From: Chloroflexi bacterium UBA4730
GTDB lineage: Bacteria > Chloroflexota > Limnocylindria > P2-11E
Direction: 5' to 3'
Length of the DNA stretch: 21,825 nt
NCBI GenBank assembly: GCA_002404155.1
Contig: DHJC01000059.1
Coordinates: 14,862-36,686 of the forward strand
In this document: piece by piece, positions 1 to 6,728 of the stretch
How the letters are laid out: each line of letters opens with the position of its first letter
How positions within the stretch are numbered: the first letter of the stretch is position 1
Notes under the pieces: model-generated
What the model saw: the letters and a program-made list of their open reading frames with translations, nothing else
Database searches by the model: none
Told to the model about the DNA's origin: nothing
Translations under genes and position numbers: made by a program

Positions 1-2
1 TC

Positions 3-230
3 GAGCCGCGCGGCGCGTTCTACTGCTTCCCGAACGTGACCAGCACCGGCCTGTCCGACGGCGAGTTCTGTGAGCGCCTCCTCAACGAGCAGCAGGTGGT
101 CATCGTGCCGGGCAACGCGTTCGGAGAACGGGGCGTCGGGCATGTGCGCGCGTGTTACGCCGCCTCGATGGAGAAGATCGACGAGGCCTGCGATCGGATC
201 GAGAAGTTCGTGGCCCGGCTTCGGCGCTGA
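3..230 (+). CDS. PLP-dependent aminotransferase, class I/II (C-terminal fragment)
   Basis: This is the 3' end of a gene cut by the window edge. The first complete codon is at position 3 and the gene ends at TGA 228-230. The visible 75 residues match the small domain of fold-type I aminotransferases (aspartate/aromatic aminotransferase group). They contain the family pattern P-x-GAFYCFP near the start and VVIVPGNAFGERG in the middle. The segment GHVRACYAAS follows, whose arginine corresponds to the conserved residue that binds the substrate alpha-carboxylate. The catalytic lysine domain lies outside the window, so the exact substrate cannot be told. It heads a same-strand run with the HEAT-repeat gene and gatB. 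The family assignment is firm; the specificity is unknown. Confidence 0.85.
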   Translation, partial: EPRGAFYCFPNVTSTGLSDGEFCERLLNEQQVVIVPGNAFGERGVGHVRACYAASMEKIDEACDRIEKFVARLRR

Positions 231-262
231 TCGACTGGGAGCGCTCCTTCGAGAAGGCGCTC

Positions 263-1093
263 GTGACGGGCGATCCGCTCGCCGCGTCGGACATCTTGCG
301 GCGCACCGGTCAGCGCGGATGGGTCAAGAAGGCCGAGTACTCGCGAGCGGCCGCCATCGTCCGGGCCCAGAGCGCCTCCACCCTCGTGCGTCGCGACTGG
401 GCCACCCGGCTTCTCCAACACCCTCGCCGCGTCGACAAGGAGCTGGCGGCCGTCATCCTGCGGCCGCTCATCACCACCGACCGGCCCGACGTCGAGCGCG
501 GGATCCACCGCCTGGCGCGTGATGAGGACTGGGAGGTGCGCGAAACGGCCGCGTCGCTCCTGGGCGACGCCCTCGAGCGCGCGTTCGCCGAGTACCTGCC
601 TCCGGCGCAGCTCTGGATGGCGGCCGGCGATCCGCGGCTTCGCCGCGCGGTGGTCGTCGCCGCGAAGTACGCCGCCCGGTCGCGGCACCCGGAGCGCGCC
701 GACCCGCTGCTCGATCTCATCGAGCCGGCACTCGCGGATCACGACGAGTACGTGCGCCGCAACCTCGGCCCGTTCGCGATCGGCGGCCAGCTGCTGCGCT
801 CGTACCCCGATGACACGTTCGCCCGCCTGGAGCGCTGGGCCCGCGAGCCCGACGAGAACGTGCGCTGGAACGTTGCCTCCGTGTTCACGAGCGCCTCGGG
901 CGCGCGCGCGGCTGAGCGCGGGTTCGGGATCCTCGCGTTCCTCGCGACCGACACCCGGCCGTTCGTCACGCGGGCCGTCAGCGCGGCGGTGCGCAACATC
1001 CTCAAGCGCCGGCCCGAGCTGCGCGACGCCGTCGCCGAATGGGACGGCGGTCAGCGCGCGGTCGTGCGCGACGCGCTCGAGGCGAGCGCCTGA
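263..1093 (+). CDS. HEAT-repeat protein, possibly AlkD-like
   Basis: The predicted product is about 276 aa, almost entirely helical, with repeated pairs of helices rich in Ala, Leu and Arg. Several repeats carry the D-x-x-W/Y-x-V-R pattern of HEAT/ARM solenoids: DEDWEVRETAA, HDEYVRRNLG, DENVRWNVAS and TRPFVTRAVS. This spacing resembles AlkD-type DNA-alkylation-repair HEAT proteins, but I cannot confirm the glycosylase residues, so a general scaffold is equally possible. GTG 263 was chosen because GAGAAGG (251-257) lies 5 nt upstream. The reading frame is protein-like back to a CTG at 227 that overlaps the upstream TGA (CTGA), so a CTG start adding 12 residues is plausible. An in-frame GTG at 152 would overlap the aminotransferase by 79 bp and looks like shadow sequence. 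The stop overlaps the next start (TGATG). Confidence 0.7.
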   Translation: MTGDPLAASDILRRTGQRGWVKKAEYSRAAAIVRAQSASTLVRRDWATRLLQHPRRVDKELAAVILRPLITTDRPDVERGIHRLARDEDWEVRETAASLLGDALERAFAEYLPPAQLWMAAGDPRLRRAVVVAAKYAARSRHPERADPLLDLIEPALADHDEYVRRNLGPFAIGGQLLRSYPDDTFARLERWAREPDENVRWNVASVFTSASGARAAERGFGILAFLATDTRPFVTRAVSAAVRNILKRRPELRDAVAEWDGGQRAVVRDALEASA

Positions 1094-1605
1094 TGGGCAC
1101 GCGCTACGAGGACCAGCCCGTCGAGCAGTGGGCCGGTCCCGGGTCACTCGACCCGACGCCGGTGTGGAAGCAGTACCTCCTCGTCGCGGCGTTCGGCCTC
1201 GTCGCGCTGGTCCTCGTCGCCGTCGTCGCGTACAGCGCGCTCGCGGTCGAGCTCGCGACGCCACCGGCCGCGGTGATCGGAGGCCGCGTCGTGCTCGGCG
1301 TGAGCGACGGGCCGTCCGTCGGTGGTCCGGCGAAGCTTTACGGCCCGCCGCTCGTCGACGCGCAGCACTCCTTCTACCTCATCCAGTACAAGCCCGGCGT
1401 GTTCCTCGCGATCCGAGCCGCGGGCTTTTCAGACCTCACGTCGGGGGACGGGGGCGTCTCGGTGAGCGACGCAGAAGGCGGGCCGCCGCCGACCTTCGAC
1501 CGCTATCTTGTCTCCGTGGAGGGGACCAAGATCGTCGTGAACACAAGCCGTGTGCTCAATGGCACCGAGGTGGTGCCCGCGCCTTCCGATCCGACCTTTA
1601 GATGA
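1093..1605 (+). CDS. Membrane-anchored Rieske-like protein lacking cluster ligands
   Basis: The protein has 170 aa. Residues 1-24 are polar, residues about 28-53 form one transmembrane helix, and the rest is a beta-rich domain that should face outward. The domain resembles the fold ends of Rieske proteins. It begins with a short strand and F-Y-L-I-Q then G-V-F-L-A-I (residues 94-108). It closes with a P-P-x-F-D-R-Y-L-V-x-V-x-x-x-x-I-V-V-N-T pattern (132-151), like the common Rieske C-terminus. The stretch that should hold the two C-x-H/C-x-x-H cluster boxes is short, and the protein has no cysteine and one histidine (residue 92), so it cannot bind a 2Fe-2S cluster. The ATG overlaps the preceding stop by 1 nt and the gatB start by 4 nt, implying translational coupling. 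Rieske ancestry is inference; otherwise it is an uncharacterised single-pass membrane protein. Confidence 0.7.
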   Translation: MGTRYEDQPVEQWAGPGSLDPTPVWKQYLLVAAFGLVALVLVAVVAYSALAVELATPPAAVIGGRVVLGVSDGPSVGGPAKLYGPPLVDAQHSFYLIQYKPGVFLAIRAAGFSDLTSGDGGVSVSDAEGGPPPTFDRYLVSVEGTKIVVNTSRVLNGTEVVPAPSDPTFR

Positions 1606-3071
1606 CCCCGGTGACCGCTGGCGAACGCTACGAGACGATCATCGGCATCGAGTGCCACGTCGAGCTCGACACGCGCTCGAAGATGTTCTGCGGCTGCGCG
1701 GCGAAGTGGTTCGGCGCACCGCCCAACACCCTCACCTGCGAGGTCTGCCTCGGGCTCCCCGGTGCGCTGCCGTACCCGAATCGCAAGGCGATCGAGCTCT
1801 CGATCACCGCGGGCATCGCCCTGCACTGCGAGACACCCGAGCACACGAAGTTCGATCGCAAGAACTACATGTACCCGGACCTGCCGAAGGGCTACCAGAT
1901 CTCGCAGTTCGATCTGCCGCTCTCGGTGAGCGGGTGGCTCGAGATACCCGCGGACGACGGATCGACGAAGCGCATCCGCGTCCGCCGCGCCCACCTCGAG
2001 GAGGACACCGGCAGCCTGCTGCACGCCGGCGGCGCGACGCTCATCGACTTCAACCGCTCGGGTGTGCCGCTGCTCGAGATCGTGTCCGAGCCCGACCTGC
2101 GCTCGGTCGGCGAGTCCCTCGCGTACCTCGAAGCGCTTCGCGAGCGGCTGGTGTACGCGGGCGTCGCGGGCTTCCGGCTCGAGGAGGGTGGGGCGCGGTT
2201 CGACGTGAACGTGTCGATCCGTTTCGACGAGGACGGCGAGACCCGCTGGCCGCCGCTCAGCGAGATCAAGAACCTGAACAGCTTCCGGGCGCTCGAGGAG
2301 GCGGTGCCGTACGAATCCGCGCGGCTCTGGGACGAGTGGGAGAGCGGCGGTGTGCTCCGACGCCGCACCGGGAAGATCACCGTCGGCTGGAGCCCCGAGT
2401 CCCATCGCACGTACCTGCAGCGGACGAAGGAGGAGGTCGACGACTACCGCTACTTCCCCGAGCCGGACCTGGTCGCGCTCGCGCCGGATCGCGCGATGGT
2501 GGAGCGCATCCGCGCCGCGCTGCCGGAAATGCCGGACGAGCGGCGGGCCCGCTTCACAACGCAGTACGGCCTCTCGGACTACGACGCCCGCGTGCTCGTG
2601 TCGGACCGCGACCTCGCCGAGTGGTTCGAGCAGGCGGCGAAGACCGCCCCGGGGCAGGCGAAGCGGGTCGCGAACTGGGTCACCGGTGAGCTCCTCGGCC
2701 ATCTCCGGGCGGCCGGCACCCCGCTCGGATCGCTCACGCTCACCCCGGGGCAGCTCGGTGCGCTCGTCGGGCTCATCGAAGCCGGCACCATCAGCACCAC
2801 CGGCGCGAAGACCGTCTTCGCGGAGATGCTCGCCACCGGACGGGATGCCGACGCGATCGTGAACGAGAACGGCCTGTCGCAGGTGTCGGACGAGGCAGCC
2901 ATCGCCGCCGTGGTGGACGCCGTCATCGCCGCGAACCCGAAGGCCGTGGCCGACGTGCGCGCCGGCAACGCGCGCGCGCTTGCGGCGTTGTTCGGGCCGG
3001 TGATGAAGCAGATGGGCGGCAAGGCCAACCCGGTCGTCGTGAACCGCATGATCGCGGAGCGCGTGAAGTGA
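1602..3071 (+). CDS. gatB: Asp-tRNA(Asn)/Glu-tRNA(Gln) amidotransferase subunit B
   Basis: GatB activates Glu-tRNA(Gln) or Asp-tRNA(Asn) with ATP and accepts ammonia from GatA, so that the amidated tRNA supplies Gln or Asn. The product is 489 aa, the usual length. The N-terminus has the family block IIGIECHVELDTRSKMF. Zinc-site cysteines are at residues 30, 32, 46 and 49 (C-x-C then C-x-x-C). The kinase-like core carries PDLPKGYQISQ, FNRSGVPLLEIV and EIKNLNSFRALE. Residues from about 350 on form the helical GatB/YqeY tail that contacts tRNA. The ATG overlaps the upstream stop by 4 nt and the stop overlaps the next GTG. gatA and gatC are not in the window. The organism therefore probably makes Gln-tRNA and/or Asn-tRNA by the indirect route. 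Confidence 0.98.
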   Translation: MTPVTAGERYETIIGIECHVELDTRSKMFCGCAAKWFGAPPNTLTCEVCLGLPGALPYPNRKAIELSITAGIALHCETPEHTKFDRKNYMYPDLPKGYQISQFDLPLSVSGWLEIPADDGSTKRIRVRRAHLEEDTGSLLHAGGATLIDFNRSGVPLLEIVSEPDLRSVGESLAYLEALRERLVYAGVAGFRLEEGGARFDVNVSIRFDEDGETRWPPLSEIKNLNSFRALEEAVPYESARLWDEWESGGVLRRRTGKITVGWSPESHRTYLQRTKEEVDDYRYFPEPDLVALAPDRAMVERIRAALPEMPDERRARFTTQYGLSDYDARVLVSDRDLAEWFEQAAKTAPGQAKRVANWVTGELLGHLRAAGTPLGSLTLTPGQLGALVGLIEAGTISTTGAKTVFAEMLATGRDADAIVNENGLSQVSDEAAIAAVVDAVIAANPKAVADVRAGNARALAALFGPVMKQMGGKANPVVVNRMIAERVK

Positions 3072-3814
3072 GCGTGCCGCTCGACGTCGTCGTCGCGTTC
3101 CTCGACGGGACGCTCGAGACGCACACGTTCGACGACGAAGCGTCCACCGGGCTCGTGCTCCGCTCGTCGGAAACGGTGAGCCGCGTCGCGTGCGCGATGC
3201 ACACGTCGTTCCACGCGATCGCGCGCGAAGTTCGCGGACTCCGATCTCCTGATCGTCCACCACCGCACCTGGCCGCAGATCGATCTCGACCTGGCGCCGC
3301 AGACGCTCGATCGGTTGACGGACAACGGGATCTCCCGGTACGGCGCGCGCTCGGCGCTCGACGGCGCCGCCGGGTTCGGCAATCCCGACCTCCTCGCGGC
3401 TGCGCTCGGCGTGACGGTCCACGAGCGATTCCTGCCGTACCACGGCGGGATGGCCGGCATCGTCGGGCGACACGATCGCACGTTCCTCCAGCGCTGCGAG
3501 CGGATGCGCGACGTGCTCGGCGTGCCGGTGGACGCGTGGGAGAACGTGCGGACCTGCGACCGCTCGCGATCGCCACCGGCGGCGCAGGGCTGACGACGAT
3601 GCTTGGAAGACGCGCGCCAGCGCGGCGCGGACACCTACATGACAGGCGAGGGCAGCATGTACACCAAGCTCACGCGCGTGAGCGCGGGATCAACCTCATC
3701 TTCGGTTCGCAGTGGGCCACGGAGACGCTGGGCGTGAAAGCGCTCGCCTCGCAGCTCGAGGAGCGTTCCGGCCTTCCGTGGGTGTGCATCGCCGAGCAGG
3801 ACGACATCCGCTAG
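3068..3814 (+). pseudogene. Nif3-like dinuclear metal-centre protein gene, frame-shifted
   Basis: The Nif3/DUF34 (YbgI-like) signature is present but split between two frames. Frame A (GTG 3068) gives the N-terminus ending near CAMHTSFHAIAR. Around 3221-3230 the homology moves to another frame with SDLLIVHHRTWPQ, and continues through GGMAGIVGRHD. Around 3540-3562 it returns to frame A with LAIATGGAGLTTM. At 3602-3605 an apparent extra T moves it again to DTYMTGEGSMY. At about 3669-3671 it returns to frame A with RGINLIFGSQWATETLGV and runs to TAG 3814. Family metal ligands HH (VHH), the Asp of S-A-L-D and the Glu of A-T-E are kept. The usual His of the (G/S)H(Y)ATE motif is Gln. The GTG overlaps the gatB stop. 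It is either a decaying gene or a local assembly or consensus error; the shifts cancel and leave frame A open throughout. Confidence 0.75.
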
Positions 3815-3824
3815 CGACGGCCCG

Positions 3825-4982
3825 CTAGGAGAAGCGCTCCTCGCCGCGCATGAAGAATGTGCCGATGAGCGCCGCGAGCGGCACGACCGCGATCACGGTC
3901 CACGCCGCGCTGAAGCCGAACCGCTCGATGGCCGCGCCCATGACCGGCGCCCCGACCACCGCGCCGAAGGTCCCACCCACCGCGGTGAGCGATTGCGCCG
4001 CACCAGGCGCGCGCGGCAGCGAGGCCGCCGCGGTGTTGAACACCGCCGCATACGGGAGCGCGACGCCGACGCCGACGGCGATCCCGCCAGCGAGCGCGAC
4101 CGCGAGCGGGCGGCCGGGCAGTGCGAGCAGCGCGAGGCCGAGGAGATTGAGGACCTGCGAGCCCCGCATGAGCGCGACCGTCGTGGCGCGTTCGCGGGCG
4201 ATGAGCCAGCCACCGAGCGGGCGCATGAACAGTCCGGCGATAAGCACGAACGCGCCGAGGGCTCCCGCGAGCACGAGGGAGGTGTCAAACTCGCGCAGCA
4301 TGTACACGCTGATCCAGGAGCCCGTCGCGAGGGCGAGCCCGAAGCCCGCGGCATGCTGCACGAAGCACCACCACGAGTTTCCGTCCTTCGCCGCGTCGCG
4401 GATGTCACCCGGCACGACGGCGCGCTGCACCGTCGGCGCGAGCCACGCGTACACCACCAGCACCGCGGCGAGCAGCGTGCTGGAGGCGAGGAACGCGCCG
4501 CGCCATCCGCCGAACGCGAGGGCGAGCGGCGGCATGAGCTGGAGTCCGATCGCGCTGCCGAGCGGGTAGCCCGCGCCGTACATCCCCTGGCCGAAGTGGG
4601 AGCGCGTGCCGGAGTAGAGACCGGCGATGTAGCGCACGCCGCCGACGAACGCCATCCCACTACCGATGCCGCCGACGGCTTTGGCGACCAGCAGCGTCTC
4701 GTAGGTCGGTCCGATCGCGAACAGGAGGTTCGACAGGAGCGAGAAGAGCACGCCGAAGACGTTCATGCGCTTCGCGCCGATCCGGTCCGCAAGCGTCGCC
4801 GTTGCGAGCATGGTGATCACGGCGCTGATGAAGAGGGCGGTCGGAAGGAACCCGGCCTGGACGTCGCTGATGCCGAGATCGGCCTTGAAGAGCGGGATGA
4901 GCGCGGCCTGGTCGGTGTAGGTGATGCCGACGGCGATGGCCGTCAGCGCGGCCAGCAGGACCCCGCGCGTGCGCTCGGTCAG
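3825..4982 (-). CDS. MFS transporter
   Basis: The protein has about 385 aa and around 12 hydrophobic helices, as in the major facilitator superfamily. The loop between helices 2 and 3 carries the MFS signature as LADRIGAKR. The second half carries MRPLGGWLIAR, reminiscent of nitrate/nitrite and cyanate permeases, though the substrate is not determinable here. The start is notable. CTG 4982-4980 overlaps the malate synthase stop as CTGA. In this frame there is no ATG, GTG or TTG between a GTG at 5180, deep in malate synthase, and a GTG at 4820, which would delete helix 1. CTG initiation by coupling to malate synthase termination is the simplest reading. The gene meets the Nif3-like gene tail to tail, 10 bp apart. 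It could import or export a dicarboxylate linked to malate synthase, but that rests only on gene order. Confidence 0.88.
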   Translation of the reverse strand: MTERTRGVLLAALTAIAVGITYTDQAALIPLFKADLGISDVQAGFLPTALFISAVITMLATATLADRIGAKRMNVFGVLFSLLSNLLFAIGPTYETLLVAKAVGGIGSGMAFVGGVRYIAGLYSGTRSHFGQGMYGAGYPLGSAIGLQLMPPLALAFGGWRGAFLASSTLLAAVLVVYAWLAPTVQRAVVPGDIRDAAKDGNSWWCFVQHAAGFGLALATGSWISVYMLREFDTSLVLAGALGAFVLIAGLFMRPLGGWLIARERATTVALMRGSQVLNLLGLALLALPGRPLAVALAGGIAVGVGVALPYAAVFNTAAASLPRAPGAAQSLTAVGGTFGAVVGAPVMGAAIERFGFSAAWTVIAVVPLAALIGTFFMRGEERFS

Positions 4983-6559
4983 GTCAGCCGGTCGTAGCCG
5001 GGGAGGGTGAGGAACTCGATGAACCGGTCGGCCAGGGCGACCTCTTCGAACAAGGCGAGCGCGTCCCCGAACTTGCGGCCAGGGCCGTCGAGGCGCGCGA
5101 CCTCGTCGCGGCCGAGCGTCCTGATCGTGTCCTTCGTGACCGCGGTCCCCTCGACGGTCCGGGCGCCGTGGTGGACCCACTGCCACACCTGCGACCGCGA
5201 GATCTCGGCCGTCGCCGCGTCCTCCATGAGGTTGTAGATCGCCGCGGCCCCCACGCCGCGCAGCCACGACTCGAGGTACTGGATGCCGACGGACACGTTG
5301 CTCTTCACACCCGCGTCGGTGATCGTGCCCCCCGGCACGCCGACGGCCCGGAGCTGCTCGTCCGAGACGCGTACTTCGTCCCGCGTGCGCTCCAGCTGAT
5401 TGTTGCGCGTCCCAAGCACCCGATCGAACTCGGCCATCGCGACCGGGACGAGGTCAGGGTGCGCGACCCACGTGCCATCGAAGCCGTCGTTGGCCTCACG
5501 GATCTTGTCCTCGCGCACCTTCGCGAGCGCGATCTCATTCACCTGCGGGTCCTTGCGGGTCGGAATGAACGCGGCCATGCCGCCGAGGGCGAACGCGCCG
5601 CGCCGGTGGCACGTCCGCACGAGGAGCTCGGTGTACGCGCGCATGAACGGCACGGTCATCGTCACCTGCGCCCGGTCGGGGAGGAGGAAGTCCGAACGGT
5701 GGTTGAACTTCTTGATGACGCTGAAGATGAAATCCCAGCGTCCGGCGTTCAGGCCGCCGGAGTGGTCGCGCAGCTCGTAGAGGATCTCGTCCATTTCGAA
5801 CGCGGCCGGGAACGTCTCGACGAGAACGGTCGCCTTGATCGTGCCCGTCGGGATCCCGAGCTTCTCCTGGGCCCGCACGAACACGTCGTTCCACAGGCGC
5901 GCTTCCCGGTGGCTCTCGAGCTTCGGGAGATAGAAGTAGGGGCCGCTGCTTCGGTCAAGGAGTGCCTTCGCGTTATGGAACAGGTAGAGACCGAAGTCCA
6001 TGAACGCGCCGGCGACCGGTGTGCCGTCGACGTGCAAGTGCTTCTCGACCAGGTGCCAACCGCGCGGCCGCACGACCAGCGTCGCGAGCGTGTCGTTCAG
6101 GCTGTAGCGCTTCCCCTCGGGACTGGTGAAGTCGATCTTGCGCCGCACCGCGTCCGCGAGGTTCACCTGGCCGGAGACCATGTTCTCCCACGTCGGCGTG
6201 TTCGCGTCCTCGAAGTCCGCCATGTACACCGACGCGCCGCAGTTGAGCGCGTTGATGACCATCTTCCGGTCGGTCGGGCCGGTGATCTCGACCTTGCGCA
6301 CCCGGAGGTCGGCCGGCGCTGGCGCGACGCGCCACTCGCCATCGCGGACCGCGCGGGTCTCAGGGAGGAAATGGAGCAGGCCGCCGGCGCTCAGCTCGGC
6401 CTGTCGGGCCGCGCGCGCGGCGAGCAGCTCCTGGCGGGTCGGCTCGAACGTGCGCGAAAGATCGGCGACGAAGGCGACCGCCTCCGGCGTGAGGATCTCG
6501 CCTGATCGCGCGACGGCGGTGCCGCGGATCTCGACGCCCTTGCCTGCCGACGTGGCCAC
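4979..6559 (-). CDS. aceB: Malate synthase A
   Basis: This enzyme condenses glyoxylate and acetyl-CoA to malate, the second step of the glyoxylate shunt. The product is about 526 aa, typical of the A isoform. The malate synthase signature is clear at residues 264-279 as R-D-H-S-G-G-L-N-A-G-R-W-D-F-I-F. Other conserved blocks are MADFEDANTPTWEN and YFYLPKLESHREARLW in the N-terminal half and NLMEDAATAEISRSQVWQW near the end. GTG 6559 is preferred over GTG 6565 because GGAGG (6569-6565 on this strand) lies 5 nt before it, and it overlaps the earlier GTG. No isocitrate lyase lies in the window, so glyoxylate may come from elsewhere. Its TGA overlaps the putative CTG start of the MFS gene. Confidence 0.97.
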   Translation of the reverse strand: MATSAGKGVEIRGTAVARSGEILTPEAVAFVADLSRTFEPTRQELLAARAARQAELSAGGLLHFLPETRAVRDGEWRVAPAPADLRVRKVEITGPTDRKMVINALNCGASVYMADFEDANTPTWENMVSGQVNLADAVRRKIDFTSPEGKRYSLNDTLATLVVRPRGWHLVEKHLHVDGTPVAGAFMDFGLYLFHNAKALLDRSSGPYFYLPKLESHREARLWNDVFVRAQEKLGIPTGTIKATVLVETFPAAFEMDEILYELRDHSGGLNAGRWDFIFSVIKKFNHRSDFLLPDRAQVTMTVPFMRAYTELLVRTCHRRGAFALGGMAAFIPTRKDPQVNEIALAKVREDKIREANDGFDGTWVAHPDLVPVAMAEFDRVLGTRNNQLERTRDEVRVSDEQLRAVGVPGGTITDAGVKSNVSVGIQYLESWLRGVGAAAIYNLMEDAATAEISRSQVWQWVHHGARTVEGTAVTKDTIRTLGRDEVARLDGPGRKFGDALALFEEVALADRFIEFLTLPGYDRLT

Positions 6560-6564
6560 GACCA

Positions 6565-6569
6565 CCTCC
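6565..6569 (-). promoter_or_regulatory. Shine-Dalgarno site of malate synthase
   Basis: GGAGG on the minus strand, 5 nt before GTG 6559. This is the best canonical ribosome-binding site in the window, and it decides the start because the alternative GTG at 6565 would fall inside it. Confidence 0.6.
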
Positions 6570-6716
6570 GTGTTGCACGATGTGAAAGGTCGGCACCGCG
6601 ATGCGCGACGCCGAGCCTTCGCGCGGCCATGGTAGCCGCCTCCCCGGCCCCCACGTTGGTACTCCCCCGCACGACATACCCCCCCGTACGGTGAGCCGAC
6701 CCGCGCACCGGTCCCC

Positions 6717-6722
6717 TACAAC
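6717..6722 (+). promoter_or_regulatory. Possible -10 element of the triple-GAF gene
   Basis: TACAAC lies 6 nt before GTG 6729. That spacing would put the transcript start at or next to the start codon (leaderless). No purine-rich ribosome site precedes this GTG. The match to a -10 consensus is partial and no -35 box is evident. The rest of the 169-bp divergent spacer (6560-6728) shows only one copy of the 10-mer GGTAGCCGCC (6631-6640). Confidence 0.35.
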
Positions 6723-6728
6723 GAACCC

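Noticed and set aside
1503..3473. 656-codon open frame opposite gatB
   Set aside because: Very high GC removes stop codons from the antisense frame. Composition is typical of a shadow, and gatB on the plus strand is unquestionable.
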